Positions 14,201-31,932 of a stretch of DNA of 64,000 nucleotides are shown here, one piece after another (position 1 is the first letter of the stretch; each line of letters begins with the position of its first letter). This stretch comes from Klebsormidium nitens. Taxonomy: Eukaryota; Streptophyta; Klebsormidiophyceae; Klebsormidiales; Klebsormidiaceae. The stretch spans positions 98,890 through 162,889 of the forward strand of contig DF236980.1 in assembly GCA_000708835.1 (NCBI GenBank). Reading direction: 5' to 3'. The position numbers and the translations under genes are program-made. The notes beneath the pieces are model-generated. The model ran no database searches. It saw only the letters and a list, made by a program, of their open reading frames with translations, and was not told the DNA's origin.

Positions 14201-14882
14201 TGTTTCCCTGTTCCCCTTGGTTGGCCACATGCCCGGCCGAAAGTACGCGGAATCGAGCTAGCGACCAATGTTTGTTGGGCCGCCCCATGGGATCTGATCG
14301 AGTCCCATGTGACGACGAATCGCGACCCCCTCATGCAACGAACATATGGCAGATGCAGTCATGGCCGCGAACGGCCGGCCGGTGAGACACCAGAACTTTG
14401 ACAATAACGCGATCCAAACCATTGGATTTGTTGATCGGATAACTGCCGTTTAAAAGGCGCGCGCCAAAACGACCTCCGGCCGGCCATTGTGACTCGCCGG
14501 GCCATGTACAGATTTGCCGCGCAGTCCGCTTGATTGCGAAGCCACATGAGATCGACCATGCAACACTCACATTCACATGTCATTGCATGGATCCGCGGGA
14601 TCATCAAGTCCTCTTCTTCTATACTAGAAAGAAGAATGCCATTTGCATTGACGGCATGCTCATGCAAGGCTTAGCCTAGGTATACACGGTCATCGTGACA
14701 GCAAACGGGAAACACAGTGCCTCACGATGAAGCTCCCCTAAACGATCCGCCGGCAGAAAGCGCCTAGGCAAACCGGAATCGTGCTAAGAAGTTCGACCCA
14801 TGCAACGGCCTAGAGGAAACCGGCTCTTGGCACTACTCAATTGCAACACGAATTGCAATCCGGTATACCCAATCAAGGTTCA
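11273..14882. other. Long intergenic region, no firm gene
   Basis: This 3.6-kb stretch separates the DRP3 start codon from the NKAP stop codon. It should include the DRP3 promoter and the NKAP 3' UTR. I recognise no protein family in any frame; the only splice-consistent coding hint is the pair of plus-strand exons at 13179-13520, listed separately. Confidence 0.45.
13179..13520 (+). CDS. Possible exon pair of an unrecognised basic/coiled-coil protein
   Basis: Two plus-strand candidate exons, 13179-13257 (after TTACAG, before GTATGC) and 13427-13520 (after ATGCAG, before GTCTTC), join in phase. They give a Lys/Arg-rich stretch (KRRKAEARKRR) followed by a charged, Leu-containing segment (LKEEKENGDMVYHELQSLKA). 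This vaguely resembles a basic region plus coiled coil, but the bZIP N-x7-R spacing is absent. I could place neither a start nor a stop, and the downstream donor is weak. It could equally be chance or a decayed gene. Confidence 0.2.
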
Positions 14883-19619
<4,737 letters not shown>

Positions 19620-22600
19620 GCCAGACAAACCAGGCAGCGGCCACGTCCCTGACTTTATTGAATCCCTTCTCTCCAGCTTGTGTTCTACCTTTGCTGACCG
19701 CCAGCTTGCGCAATTCTGCCATTCACGGCGAGTTTGCGGCAGCCGTATGCTTAACCGGTTTTCCACCAAACCTAGTTGTGGGCTCGTAAGACCTCGGGTT
19801 TCGTAACCAAAGACACAAACCCTTCTGGCGAACTGGCTAGCAGCAAGCAGCCAAACAAAGCAGCGAACTCTCTTGCACTGGTGGCTGCTGTGCCAGATCG
19901 AGGCACATTGTCATCGAAGACTAGTTGTGAGGCGCTGGCATTGGCAAAAGTGCCAAAGCAAGGGGATCAGGAAACGCTTTCCAGGTTCATAGCAAGAGGG
20001 GATTGCCTCAGCAACAATCAGAGAGGGGCCGGACGCAAAGTAGCCTTCAGCTGCTCTCCGAGGGCGGCCTGGTATGGCAGTCGAAAAGGTCCCTGTTCTC
20101 GGCCGCCCTCTGGGCCAGTTGGCATTTGCGGAGGCAAAGAGGAACTGGCCATTCATGCTCGGGTTTGCAGTCACATTGACGGGAGTCGTACAGTTGTCCT
20201 TGGCGCTTCCAAGTGAGCTCATCTCCGTCCTTGCCGCTAGTGCATTCTGATCTGCTGTCTGCAGGTAGAAGAAGGGTTACTGGCGAGATTTCAAGGAGTA
20301 CACTTGCCGGACTAGGTTTTGCATACTTTCTGAATCTTTTGCTGAGAGGAAGGAACCCCGCCCTCCTGTTGTAAGATCCTTGGAAAAAGAAATTCGACGT
20401 ATTTTCTTGGTCTCCTGCGCGGTGGTGAGTCTCTGTTGTGGTTTTGAAGAACACATAACTGGTGAGACTTGTTCTGCATGTCTGCAAAAGGCTGCAGATT
20501 ACGTCAAGCTGAAGCCTTATGTTATGGCCTCTTCTCTGAAGATAGCATCCCTTAAGTCGGAGCCACTAAGAGGAGAAAAGCAATCAACCCTCTGAGTGAA
20601 GGGCCTCCAATCTTGGACCTGAAACCCTAATTCAATCCTACAACTGCATGAATCAAGTTGCATGCAATTGCAATCACCAAAGTCTCTGCTGTAATCTCCT
20701 GCGGTTTTCCCTTTAAATGTAGCTTTTGTGGTGTGTCTTCAGAGACAAAGAGCGCGCTTTGTATTGTCTCAAAGTGTCATTCTGCTTGAGGTTCAAGTGG
20801 TGTTGCTACGCTTATGATCATTGACACTCGCTGCACCACTTCCTTATGGCCACCATAGCACCTCCGTAAAATGTGGCCGGCTCAAATATCTTCGTCCTGC
20901 TGGTTGACAAAATCTAACTTCCGTTTCTTCCATGCTGAGAAAGAGCATTTGGATAGCCTTTGATGTGGCAAATTCCCCTTGTCTGCTGAACTCAACCATA
21001 TGGAGCTGTTTCTTGGGCCACTTTCTTCTGGAAGAGAAGCACAATTTGTCGAGAAGGTCCTATTGCAAGAGCTCCTATCGCGAAGCTCAGAGCTCCTGAG
21101 CATGACTCTCAGGCTTTTGAGATTTGAGTTCAGTACTTTTCAAGATGGGGCTTTCCGCATTTGAATTTACGTTGGCATGGGGTTCGTAACCAAAGGTTGT
21201 GGAAGGAACCAAGTTGAGGACGTTTCTGATCACTGCAGAGCTTTTCCGATTTGAACAGAGCGGCGTCCTGACATCTCCCTGATGCTTTCTTTCTGCAGAG
21301 GATGCTGCCCAGAAGAGTCCGTTTGTCAACCCAAATGCACACCGATGAGTAACCAAGTTGCTGTTCAAGGAGCGGCTAGATTATTTGACGGAGCTGTGTA
21401 AGTTTTTGAGCACCAGCAGAATGGAACGGTCAAATTTGACAGTCCCCACTTTGCCTGGACTGACCTGCTTCATATCCATTTTGAGCAAGCTAAGGCTTCC
21501 GTGGCCCTAGTGTGTCCCTAGTATGGACACTCCTGCTTGATTCAAAAAGAACGTTTGAAACAAGCAACGACCTAAGAATCATCATGAACGTTAACTGGTT
21601 CTTCGTAAGTCAATACCAAGATTGAAGTTTGTTGTCAGTGTTCCTTCTGATGCACATGAGCTCTGAACACATTGCGTTTTTGGCCAATGGTAATTAGTCA
21701 CTCGGTGCAGTATTTCGAGCTCATCTGCAATGACACGCCTCAGCTGATCCCGGCTATCAATAAGGCAGCAAACAGCACCTACCTCACCTTTCATGCACAT
21801 TGTCTGATATTTCTAGACGGTGGCGGCCGCGAGCTACGTCGGTTCATTGTTGCCGCCGGTAGCATGGACATCATCAAATCACTGTGCGTGACATGGTGCA
21901 TCGTAAGAGAAACGAGTGATAATGATCAGTGAATTCATGGCGACTGACTCACTCATCACCGAGCACACTATATACAAGCGCGTATATGCTGAGTCCATGC
22001 ATGCTCGACATCCATTGCATGTGGCGCGGCAATCGAGAGAATCGACTCAGAATGCAGTTGAATGTTACACAAAGAACTTACTGAAAGAGCAAATATTTCT
22101 GAGCGGCCCCAAGCTACTGATTCGAGGCCGGCTTGATTGCAGCTTTATAACAGACGTATCTACACTCATATTGCACACTGCTCCTCGACAGACATGTTTA
22201 CAATCATGTGCTTAATCAATTTCGGGCATACGAACTTCAAAGGGACCAGTTATGCTTATCCGCCAGCCGGGCCCTAAAAGCATGACTGGAATCCGACAAC
22301 ATCAGCGCATTCATGTACGCGACGATTGATCGGTGAGTAACACATGCACTTCAATCGTGCTCGTCCAACATTTATCTATCTACTCCGAGCACTACGATCC
22401 TCAACAACTAGCTGTCCAATATACCTCACCCGGCGCATTTGCAACCGTCCTTCTCAACCTCTAAAAGGTTAAAAGCTATTCGACCAGAGTTCACCGCACA
22501 GACGACTATCTCCAGACTCGTTTCCATCAACTCAACTCTAGCTACCTACTTGATACACAGGGGGCTAACCTACCAAGATCAGCAATCTAATCGTACAGGG

Positions 22601-23100
22601 CTGCTTTGCATTGCTACACACGAGTGCCAGAATGTCTGGAGCTGCCAAGCGATCCCTCAGGCAGGATGTCGTCTGTGTAGAGTACACTGTTCACCTGAAG
22701 GGATTCGCGCCCGGCTTGCCTTTGACCCAACCTAGTCAGTCCGTCCGCTCTGAAGCTCTCAACAACTTTCTATGTAAAAACACTCCCCGGGCGCCCTTAT
22801 TTGACCTGTTCCCGTCGAATGCCGTTTCGGGGGGAGCAATTTCTATGACAATCCCGACCCCCCTCCTTTTCCCCCGGGGCCTGGTTTGACTATTCCCCTC
22901 ACAAGATCGTCTCAGCGGGCGCAGCCAAAACCTCCTGAGACTGACAAACAATCTATAAGTTATGCGGGCGCCAAGCGGGGCCCAGAATTATTTCACAGTG
23001 AATGCGGCGGGGGGGCTCCTGCTGGGCGTTCGTTGCCCCCCCGTGTCGATTACCTCGCGGCAATCTGTAAACCTGATCTCGCACTGGGCGACGTGGCCCT
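19620..23100. other. Intergenic, no recognised gene
   Basis: This stretch covers the NKAP upstream region and the 3' flank of the AFR gene, both transcribed leftward. Plus-strand open frames near 19776-20216, 20313-20595 and 22611-22889 show no recognisable domain and no supporting exon chain. I see no mobile element or RNA gene. Confidence 0.4.
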
Positions 23101-26100
23101 CTAATGAGAGGCCACGTGGTTCCTCTTGTGGCGTTTGACCGCTTGCACGAAGCTGGGGATGATGTCATCTTCCGAGAGTATCTCCTTCTGCAAAAGCGAC
23201 GGATCGAGAACTAATTTTAGACAACCGCAGACGTAGATGATTTTGAGTCGACTAGCTCAAATGGGACAGGTTCGAGCATAAACTCCGACACGGAAGAAAC
23301 TTCCCTCACTTGCACAAATCTGCTGCAAATGCCCGCAGCGTCGCTTTCAGACCTCGTTTTCAAACAGCAACAGCCTCCTTGCCTCCAACAAAAACAGACT
23401 GAGATCAAAGGTCTAGCAGACTGACACTGCGATCGAGAGCCAGTCGAAACGTGGGATGCGAGAAGCAGAGAAGTGTCACGTCTCGGCCCTTACCATGGAG
23501 TTGAAGTGTTTCCGTACGGCTACGTACAGGTCCTGCTTGCTGGAATTGTGGGTCACGTCCTCCTGCAAAGAGGGGAAACGAGCAGCTTTCAAAACAACGG
23601 ACGGCTGAAGCCAGGATGCGAGAGTCCTCGATCAGAAAGCTTCTTGGCACTCTCGAGCCTTTTGGAAGCGTTGTCCGACACGCAGGAGCCTGTGATTAGT
23701 GGACCCTTCACACGAGTAAGGAATCGTAAGCACTCAATCAGTCGCAGAACAAGAGATGAAAAGGGGATTCAAGTTTGTTCGAACCTCCCTTCGACTGAGC
23801 CTTTTGAGACGACTCGCACGCAATTTTGGAATTTCTACAGCAGTTCTGAAGGGCGCAAAGCAATAGCCCGCAAAATGGTGGCACCTTGTGTCAGGACTCT
23901 CCAAACAATCAGGAAAGTTTAGCACCAAATCAGAGCGTGGGGAACGCACCAGCCCGTATTTTCGCCGGTAGCGTCGCAGGCACGCCGTGTCGAGCTTCGT
24001 CAGGTCCACCTCCTGCTCGAGACGGCAAAAATGGAGACGTCAGCAATCTCGTCATGATCTCCAGCAACTTCGTCATTATCTCCAGGCTGCGCAAACGAGT
24101 ATTTTCTTCGATTCGGGGTATTCAGTCGAGCAGGCCGCCCTGGGAGGCTTTGGCCGAAAAGCAGGCTGCTTGCACTGCACGAAGATCCGTTGCTGTCGTA
24201 GCGGCCGGTTGTAGGGCAAACCAAAAACAAGCGCTGCGTACATCACCAACGCTTCGCGCAGTCACTCATCCGCAAAGGCGCGAAGAGCATGAAGTGAGAA
24301 TCACAACCGGATTCCGCCCCTGCGTAACATCCTGGACCGGAGCTTTGAAACCGGAAGCAGACTGATCGTGCTTCGTGTGGCCCCGGATCAATAGGAACCG
24401 TCCAAAAGTCGAGATACACAGAACAACCGCGGATACCCGCGACATTACCAACCTAATGTTGGTCGAACGCAACTACAGACTAAACTTGGACGACTGAGGA
24501 AACCAATTCAGAAAGCGAGGGATCCCCCTCACCGGCCGCCAGTTCTCGTCGTCCATGGCCGCGAACTTGAGAGTCTGCATGGCCTCGTAGCGGCTGAAGC
24601 CGAGGCTGAATCGGTTGGGCGTCGGCGTGAGGGCGGTGCGGAACGACTGCCCCGACTTGCGCGACTTGGGCCGGACGCTCGGCGGGCTGGGCAGGCCTGG
24701 GAAGATAAGATGAATAGTGACGTCAGCAGATTATTTAGGGATGAGGTCACCGGCGGAAGTCGGCGGCCTGGGTAAGCCTAAGGAGACTTAAAGATGGTGA
24801 CGTCAGCTGACGGGTGAGGTGTGACGTCAGTGGGAGGATGCGAGCTACGGGCCCAAGCTGAGCGGCTTGCGCAGGACGCTGCGCGGGCAGCAGGCCTACG
24901 TAAGTGGCCGGGACGACGACAGCGGAAAGTGCGGAGGGTGACGTGCATCAAGCTTGAAACGATTCCTCACACAGACGTTTCAGGGGTGCCTTGATCATAT
25001 TGACGAATCGCTATTGAATTCGCTGATTCATTTCGGAATAGACCTTTGCAACCAGACTCAGGTCAGCGCATGACAATTAGGCCATAAGATAGACCTCGTC
25101 GTCACTCTAAGCATGAAAGCTGTTAATCTTCGTCCTCATGTTGGTAAATAGATTTATCCCAAAACCTATCGTCTCGTAGTTCCGTAAGAGTCGCCCTGCA
25201 ACCGTACAGACTTTATGAAACCTATCGTCTCGTGATCCCGCGGTAAACAATTCCTGCTTTTCGCGCAACGTTCTTCAGACTCTCTGTCCTAAAAGCTCTC
25301 CAATCACAGAATCGAAAAGAGCGATCAGTTGATGTGCGCTTCGGCCTCCAACGTGGGCTATTTGGATAAGAAGTTGCTTCGAACGAGAAACAAACCGTGT
25401 CCGTAATACTAGTTGCATACAGGGGATGTTCACGCGTTCGCGCACCTGACAGCCCATCTGATCGACTCGTGGGGAGGGCCCCCTCAAACTCGGTGTCGTT
25501 GTCATCGCCAAAATCCCAGACGCCAGCTGGCGCCTCCAGGATGTGCAGGGCGTTTCGTTGAAGCTTCACTAGGTCCCCATTTTCCAGTTGCTGCAAGATA
25601 CAGATGTCACAGATGTTTAAAAGAAATAAGCGCATTCTTTTGCAAAGAGTGGAATCAGAAGGATTCCGGTTCAGTTGGGGCTGACGATCAATTCTATTTC
25701 AATCGAAGATACAAAGAGCAAGTCAAAACTGCAAAGCTTCAATATGATACCCATAGGAAAGAGCAGCGTGCAGAGTAAGGGGTCCCAAATTTTGCTGGGT
25801 TCTCGAGTTCTGCCGCCTGCCGGTATTTCTCACTGAACTACAGGATAGAGAGACTGTGGCGAAACATAACAACGTGTGACCGCGACGAAGACAACAAAGA
25901 AATGATAGAACGCAAGGAGACACTCTCGCCCTGCCAGCTGTCAAGGTGCCTTCATTGACAGCTGGCAAAATCCATTGGGCCTTTTCTTAAAACCCACTAA
26001 TTGCTACATTCTGAAAGGCAAGTTCAATGTAATTTCAAGGGCCTAGCATCCAAAAGCTGAATAAAAGGCAACCCTCTCTTTCTAGGGGGACCTTTCGAGG

Positions 26101-27263
26101 TGGCGATTGCTCAAAAGGACTTGCCACAGCAAAGTCATTGTTTACAAAACCAGCGCCTTTTAAAATACGTTCAGGGACCTTAATACTCGCAGTGTTTGTT
26201 CGTGATGGCAATTAAGGTCTACGGCCATCCAACATTTCTCAGAGAGAAGTCGGTGGTATTAAGCATCGCTTGCAACACTCATGCAGAACCTATGGATTGG
26301 TAGTACTCTGAGAAGTTGGTGGTATTAAGCATCGCTTGCAACACTCATGCGGAACCTATGGATTGGTTGTAAAGCAGAGACTGCATCTTGGTCCAACCAG
26401 AGTAGCAATTTGAAAGGGAGATCTGGCAAGTGAGAGATTACACTCCAAGTACACCTGTCAATTGAACATGAGGACAGCTGTCGTGCAGCAGAACTAAGTG
26501 CTTTTACATTCACATGACTCCTGGTTGAACCACTGATGCCAAGACATACACATTCCAACTGGCGTACCAGCTAGATTGTCACGACCTTCTATGGACAAGA
26601 CCACTTTGAAAAACTTCATGTAACAGAACTTCCCATGCACTAGTCTGATGTTGGGCTTAAAAATGAGCAACTCAATCTGATAAACACCAAACCAAGCAAC
26701 TTGCTTCAGGGCATCTGGCTGCACTATTTGCCAGACCAACAAACCCTGAGGATTTGAGCAAAGTCTAGAGGCCCTTATCAAATCGAGAGGAGCAGAGCCG
26801 GCGCAAACCAAACCACTAACCCAAGCGCAAACCAAGATCACCAGCCAAAGCTTGCCTCCAGCCCACCAACTTCCGAGCAACCATGAACCCAAACCTAATT
26901 GACTCAAAGTCCAGGACCAAACCTAAGTACTTGTTCAAGCACAAACCCAAGTACTAATCCATCCGCCAAATCAAGTGGTCTCACCAGCCAATGCCACCCT
27001 CCCAGGCCCACCGACTTCTTCACAACTCCGCGCAGCCCGACCAACACGCGCTTCGTCCTACTGTTGCCAATGATAAGCACTTTGGTGTCCTTGGGGAGAG
27101 ACGGCAGGTCATCAAAGTCGCCCACATCGCTACCGTACTCGTCGCTTGCACCGCTGGGAATGCTGATGGTCGGAGAAGTGGTCCCCACCGTTCTAGCGCT
27201 CATTGCCTTCACCTCCGGAGGCGGAACAACCTCGGCATGCGCCATTTCCAGGATCGCAATCAT
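23101..27263 (-). CDS. AFR: SAP30-related Sin3/histone deacetylase complex subunit (AFR-like)
   Basis: Member of the plant SAP30 FUNCTION-RELATED group, which bridges Sin3-type co-repressors and histone deacetylases in the nucleus. Six exons: 26985-27263, 25446-25590, 24533-24696, 23950-24012, 23494-23562, 23101-23187; all in phase, 268 aa. The first two exons give the conserved plant segment GNSRTKRVLVGLRGVVKKSV, then GGWHWL, then NGDLVKLQRNALHILEAP. The last three exons encode the Sin3-binding SAP30 fold: VDLTKLDTACLRRYRRKYGL, a KQDLYVAVRKHF helix, and IIPSFVQAVKRHKR. The stop is TAG at 23101-23103. The start at 27263 gives a short acidic N-terminus; a second in-frame ATG follows six codons later and could be used instead. 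Assignment rests on the order and wording of these motifs. Confidence 0.9.
24718..24829. promoter_or_regulatory. Cluster of three TGACGTCA palindromes in AFR intron 2
   Basis: Exact 8-bp palindromes TGACGTCA occur at 24718-24725, 24798-24805 and 24822-24829, inside the AFR intron 24697-25445. This is the classic ACGT-core/CRE-type bZIP binding site. Three in 112 bp is well above chance expectation for an 8-mer, but no function is shown. Confidence 0.4.
26244..26367. repeat. Two-copy tandem repeat, period 66 bp
   Basis: Two nearly identical copies of about 58 bp (26244-26301 and 26310-26367) begin GAGAAGTYGGTGGTATTAAG and end CTATGGATTGGT, differing at about two positions. They lie in the long first intron of the AFR gene. 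The near-identity suggests a recent duplication; no function is apparent. Confidence 0.85.
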
Positions 27264-29927
27264 GATCTCAACTCGGAAAACTGCGTACCACCCGCCTGCT
27301 CCTACCGCCGGCAGGCGGCAGGGATAAGAGGAGGCCTACGCCCTCAATGGTGCCCTTTCGCACCTAGACTCAGACCCTGATCTTGCTCTCAAAGACACGG
27401 CACCGCGGTAATGTCGCTCTCCCCTTGCTCTTGCTAGGGGATCATCCTGCTCACATCACGCCTGCGCAGCCGCCAACGCAAGTCCCAGCTAGAAGCGAGC
27501 ACAGCTGACAACAAACTCAGCAGAGTGCTTGCTTCTTATTCAACGTTCTGAATGAGACACCCGCAGCTTTTAGCGCCACTAGAGGAGGCTTGAAGCTTGG
27601 ACTCTGGAGTCACAGGGGGCGCTTTATCCGTAGAACTCCCTTGGGGCTGACTACAGAGACCATCACAAGAGTCTGCATGCGAGGGCGGACACCATGAACA
27701 CCGGCGATATCTACCTTTTGAGAGTCCACCCTTTCTCTTCCATGGACAGCATTGCAGCGCCTCGAGGTTGACGGCGCTGACCGCCTTGCTCCAGTCTACA
27801 CGACAGTCGTCCGAACATCAAGGATGTCACGTCCAAGTGCCGCAGGAAGCTCTGACAGGTTTTTATCGGACGGCGCAGGTGCGTTCGAGGCGTTTGTCGG
27901 TGTACTAGTAACGCGACCTGGCTCATCTTGTCCGTCCATTGAAGATCTTCCGCAACGAAAGATCAGGAGTCAAAACGCACGCGCGACCCTTGAGAAACAA
28001 GGCTTGGTTGAACGACTCGCCACTCAGTCGGTACTCGATGGGTACAAGAGCTACGTGCTGGACCTTGGTAGAACGTACTCGGAACGTGCTCGGATCGATT
28101 CGCTGGATACGATACGGGATGTCGAATCATATTAGCTCAATCCTTGCGCCGAGCGTGGTTCGACAGTCTGATCGAGCTCAGCTGCTAGTCGGAGGAACTT
28201 CGATGCTCAGCTGCTACGTATAAATCAGCTTCAAATGCCAAGCATGTGTCAGAACTCCAGAATAGTTTGTGAATGTTCAAGCAATTGCTCTCTACTACAC
28301 TCTCTTTGATACCATCAATATGCGACCGCCAGCAGCGCGGGGCCAACGCAGCTCATGTCAACCAGTGGGCCACTCCGGCGCAGCTTCAATGCTTTAGCCA
28401 GCTTGATTGTGTCAGGATCGTCTGGTTGCATCATGTCATGTTGTTCTGAACGCGTTACCAAAAATTGCATGTTAGGCATGAAGAGATGTAGGCTTTCTCA
28501 GGCTTGTAATTCAGTGGTCCAGTGGTCATTCAAAGGATTTATAACAATCGGTGAAGCTGAAGTTAAGATTCATGCAGCATTGCTCATGGCGCAAAAGTGT
28601 TCATGCAAACTAAGATAAATATACGCATAAGTATCATATGATTGACTTGTGACGCTGAGACGATGGACTCGAGAAACCAATGGACCGGCGCCCGCCGCAT
28701 CCCTTTATCTGCATATAGGTTGCCCTTCGTCGTGTAATTGAGGAAAGCGGCAATGTCAGAATCACTGTCTCAACTTCCTTCTAAAGATGCTCTACAGCTA
28801 GCTAGCTACTTAATATACTTGTGTGGTACTACGATGGATCAATGAAGCAAGCCTCGCCGTTTCAGTGAGCTGCTTCATCGGTGGATGTCTGGCATGCTAA
28901 TCGTGTTCTCAGAATAGAGTCGCCATTTGCTTTATTCTCCTTCTGTGTTTCTTATACCCCCAACAATCAGTCCTCTGGGTCCTCCAGACATATTTGTGTT
29001 TTAACCTTCTGATATTATTGGCCCGCGTGCTTTTGCTTTATAGTAGTGTTCTTGAAACAAGCAGTTCTATTCGCGGCAGCTGCCATGTTTGATAAGCGAG
29101 ATGCTGTATCGCTCTTCTGTACACGACTCGGAAGCTAGAGGTTCAGCCAGCTTTCTATGCATACCCATGCACAAACAGCCGTTTGCGCATCATGCATAAA
29201 GTAAATCCGATGTTTTGTCAAAACGGTCCAAAGCAATTCGTCCAGGTGAGGAGGAAGCTTTCTAGCCTTAAAGAGCGCCATCGTCAATTCCGCCCAGCTT
29301 CCACCGCCGGCAGACTTTGGTGGGCTTCGGACGTGACATGCATGGACTCTGACTTTTGGACTGTAATTCGCCACGACTCATCAGCGGATCAAAGTCTCGT
29401 ATGTTGATGAACTGAGATCAAGATTTGCGGGCTTTTGACGATCGAAGGTGTCGATTTGTAAATTTGGCATCTGATCTTAGCAAGCCTACATCAATGATGA
29501 CACCCTTGAAGCAACGAAGATTCTTCAGTCCTGCAGTTACGCCTCGACAATCTAAATGCTTGTTACGAGCTTCAGCGCGTGCTGCAGCTTGCGAAGGACG
29601 AGCATTGCATTGCTTAAGCATGCAAGCTTCCATCACAAGTCGTGACCTTCACGACAAGCTCTTGAAAACAAAGGCGAGCCGAAGGATGCGAGCCATTAAG
29701 GTCGGAAGGCGCGCATGCATCACCTTGTAGTATGCGCACGGGTCTGCAACAGACGGAGGTGGATTTTACAGCAACTGAGCGCAGGACGGACTTGGAAGGG
29801 CCGCCAAGCGGTGAGCTTCTTGAGCGCCGGCCTCTGATTGCATAAACGAGGAGGTGCTAATGATTTTTGTGCAGCAGGAAGTGCCGCTCACAAATTAGCA
29901 TTCAGGATTCGTGACAGACGGCCAGAG
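27264..29927. other. Intergenic between AFR and the MYND pair
   Basis: Divergent spacer holding the AFR promoter (left) and the upstream region of the first MYND gene (right). A 127-codon plus-strand frame at 27752-28135 has no recognisable motif. From about 29440 on, the sequence is similar to the region upstream of the second MYND gene (from about 32829), so the tandem duplication includes upstream DNA. Confidence 0.45.
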
Positions 29928-31932
29928 ATGGAAAAAGGAAAGCTTAAGAGAGACAGGTCAAGGGTGCGGCCATTCAGGCCATCAATCCCCAATGCCAGCG
30001 CGATTTCAAAGCTGACAACACGGGAATTTGGAGAGCGCGTGACGGAAAAGGAGACCGTTAGCTTAGATCTTCTGAAGCCGCAGTCTAGCAAGTGGTTACG
30101 AGAGATCTATAACGAGCTTTCATCTCACGATGCTGAGACGCGCTTCATTGCCCTCTGGAAATTCAAGGCTGTATACAATCGCATGGTGGTAATCAAGGGA
30201 CCTGCAGCATGCGCAGAGGTCACAACCTACGTTCTGCAACAAGGGGCGATTCTTGCGGAGATTGTGAGACTCCTGAGGGCTGCGCAAACGCATGGCGACT
30301 TGTACTTCATTCCAAATCCAGGGGACTCACCTGACATGTTCAATATCTTCTCGAAGACAGAGCTGTGCTTCAGTCTTCTCCACACGCTGATGTTAGATTT
30401 CCCGCGCCGTCCGTTTTGTTCGGAAAGCAATACCGGACTTGATAGACCTCCAAGAAGCTTCGTTCTGTGCGGAAGCCCTCTATGACACTGAGTCTGGACA
30501 GGCTCTGGATGCTTCTTCGCAGCCACAGAACAAGAAGGCAGTCCTCTTGAGCATGGTAACGCTTGCTAGTTTCTCAAAGCAGGCAAGGGCGGAACTAGGA
30601 ACGAAGACAGGCTTTCTTCGGCAGGTACTGACAGAATATGCAACAGCAGATGGATTAGAGAACGTCACGGTGACGGATTGCGCGATGCTTCTCGTCCAGC
30701 ATTTGAGGAACACGTGTCCGCTTTCTGAGCTAGCTCTGGAGATCGTGCAGCTAGCCATGCGGGTTCTGGAAACGTCGACGAGAAAGGGTGTCATCGAGGT
30801 CACCATTCAAGTGCTGAAAGGGGTGATCCATGATGAGGGAGAGGCTTTAAAGGTGCAGACAAAAGATGCTTGCGACTTCTTCCCGCTTGTGGCTTTGGCC
30901 ACCTCCAGCGCAGTACCGAAAGCAATGACGGCGCAAGCTGTGGTAATTCTGTGCTTCTTCGATGAGAGTGTCAAGCGTTCAAGGGGACCCAGCATGGAAG
31001 CAATCCTGCTCGACTCTCTATATCGCCAGCAGCACGGAAGCTTGGAGCCTTTGGCGGAGAGGCGCTCGAAGATATTGAAGAGGAAAAAGCAGCTTGAAGA
31101 GATATTCCAAGCACAGGGGTCGAGCACAAACACGCAGACGTTCGTCGGGCTTGGAAGCGATCCCATCAAAGACGCAAGTTCTGAAAGAGGGGACAATTCG
31201 TTTGAGATGGAACCGGAGCACCCGTTAGATCGCCCGCCAAACCGCACGGTCGTATCTGCTGTCGAAGAGCAGGAATTGAAACCCCGCAGAAAGTGCTCTC
31301 GTGCAAACTGTCCCAGAGTGGAGTCCAGCCCGCGGGACTTCAAACTGTGCGGCGGATGCCGTCTCGCAGTGTACTGCTCACAAGGTATAAGCCGCTCCAT
31401 ATTTTCGTTTTGTGCGGAGTGTTTCAAATCCCTTTCTGCCACCCTCCGTTATCACAACGAGATAAAAGATGAATTAAGAATCGGAAGAGAAGTCGCGCAG
31501 ACAATCAATCCTTAAAAGTTATGCCAACATCGGTTCTATCGATCTTTGCTCTGTCTACCTGTGTCGACACACTTGGATATTTGCCCCACCCGCTGCACCT
31601 GCACAGCTTGAAGTCTTTTCCCCTGCGCTAATTAGTCAATCATGTTCTTATCGTCAGGAGTTGAGCAGTAAATCCCAAACCCGCCGTTTCTTCAGGCTAC
31701 CAAGAAACGATCGCATCTTTTGTCGAAAGCCGCCGCTTAAAACAAGACGACCCTCGACGTTTCGTAACGAACTTCGTTCTGCTGAAATCAACCATTAGAC
31801 GCATTCCTAATTGTCCGCACTCACAGAGCCACCAATCTTCCTTCTTCCGCAGATTGCCAGAAGACGGCTTGGAAAGAAGGACACCGGGAGCAATGCACAA
31901 AGGGTAGATCGAAGGATGAGAGAAAGTTATAA
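29928..31932 (+). pseudogene. MYND-finger protein, upstream copy, frame-broken
   Basis: Two exons, 29928-31384 and 31853-31932. The protein (about 510 aa if the frame were continuous) is mostly helical and ARM/HEAT-like, ending in a MYND zinc finger. The finger spans the intron: CSRANC, later CGGC and AVYCS before the intron, then DCQKTAWKEGHREQC after it, giving the expected Cys/His ligand order. Relative to its neighbour at 33350-35343, this copy has one extra T in a TTT run at 30398-30400. That shifts the frame and creates a stop at 30483-30485; the remaining coding sequence continues in the +1 frame to the intron. Start ATG at 29928 matches the paralog's ATG context; an in-frame ATG at 29838 also exists. 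It may be a real mutation, an assembly error or a pseudogene. Function of the family is unknown beyond protein binding by MYND domains. Confidence 0.75.

Noticed and set aside
31385-31515. C-terminal extension of the upstream MYND gene by reading through to 31515
   Set aside because: It reads an intron; the exon at 31853-31932 supplies the missing Cys/His residues of the MYND finger at the same position as in the paralog.
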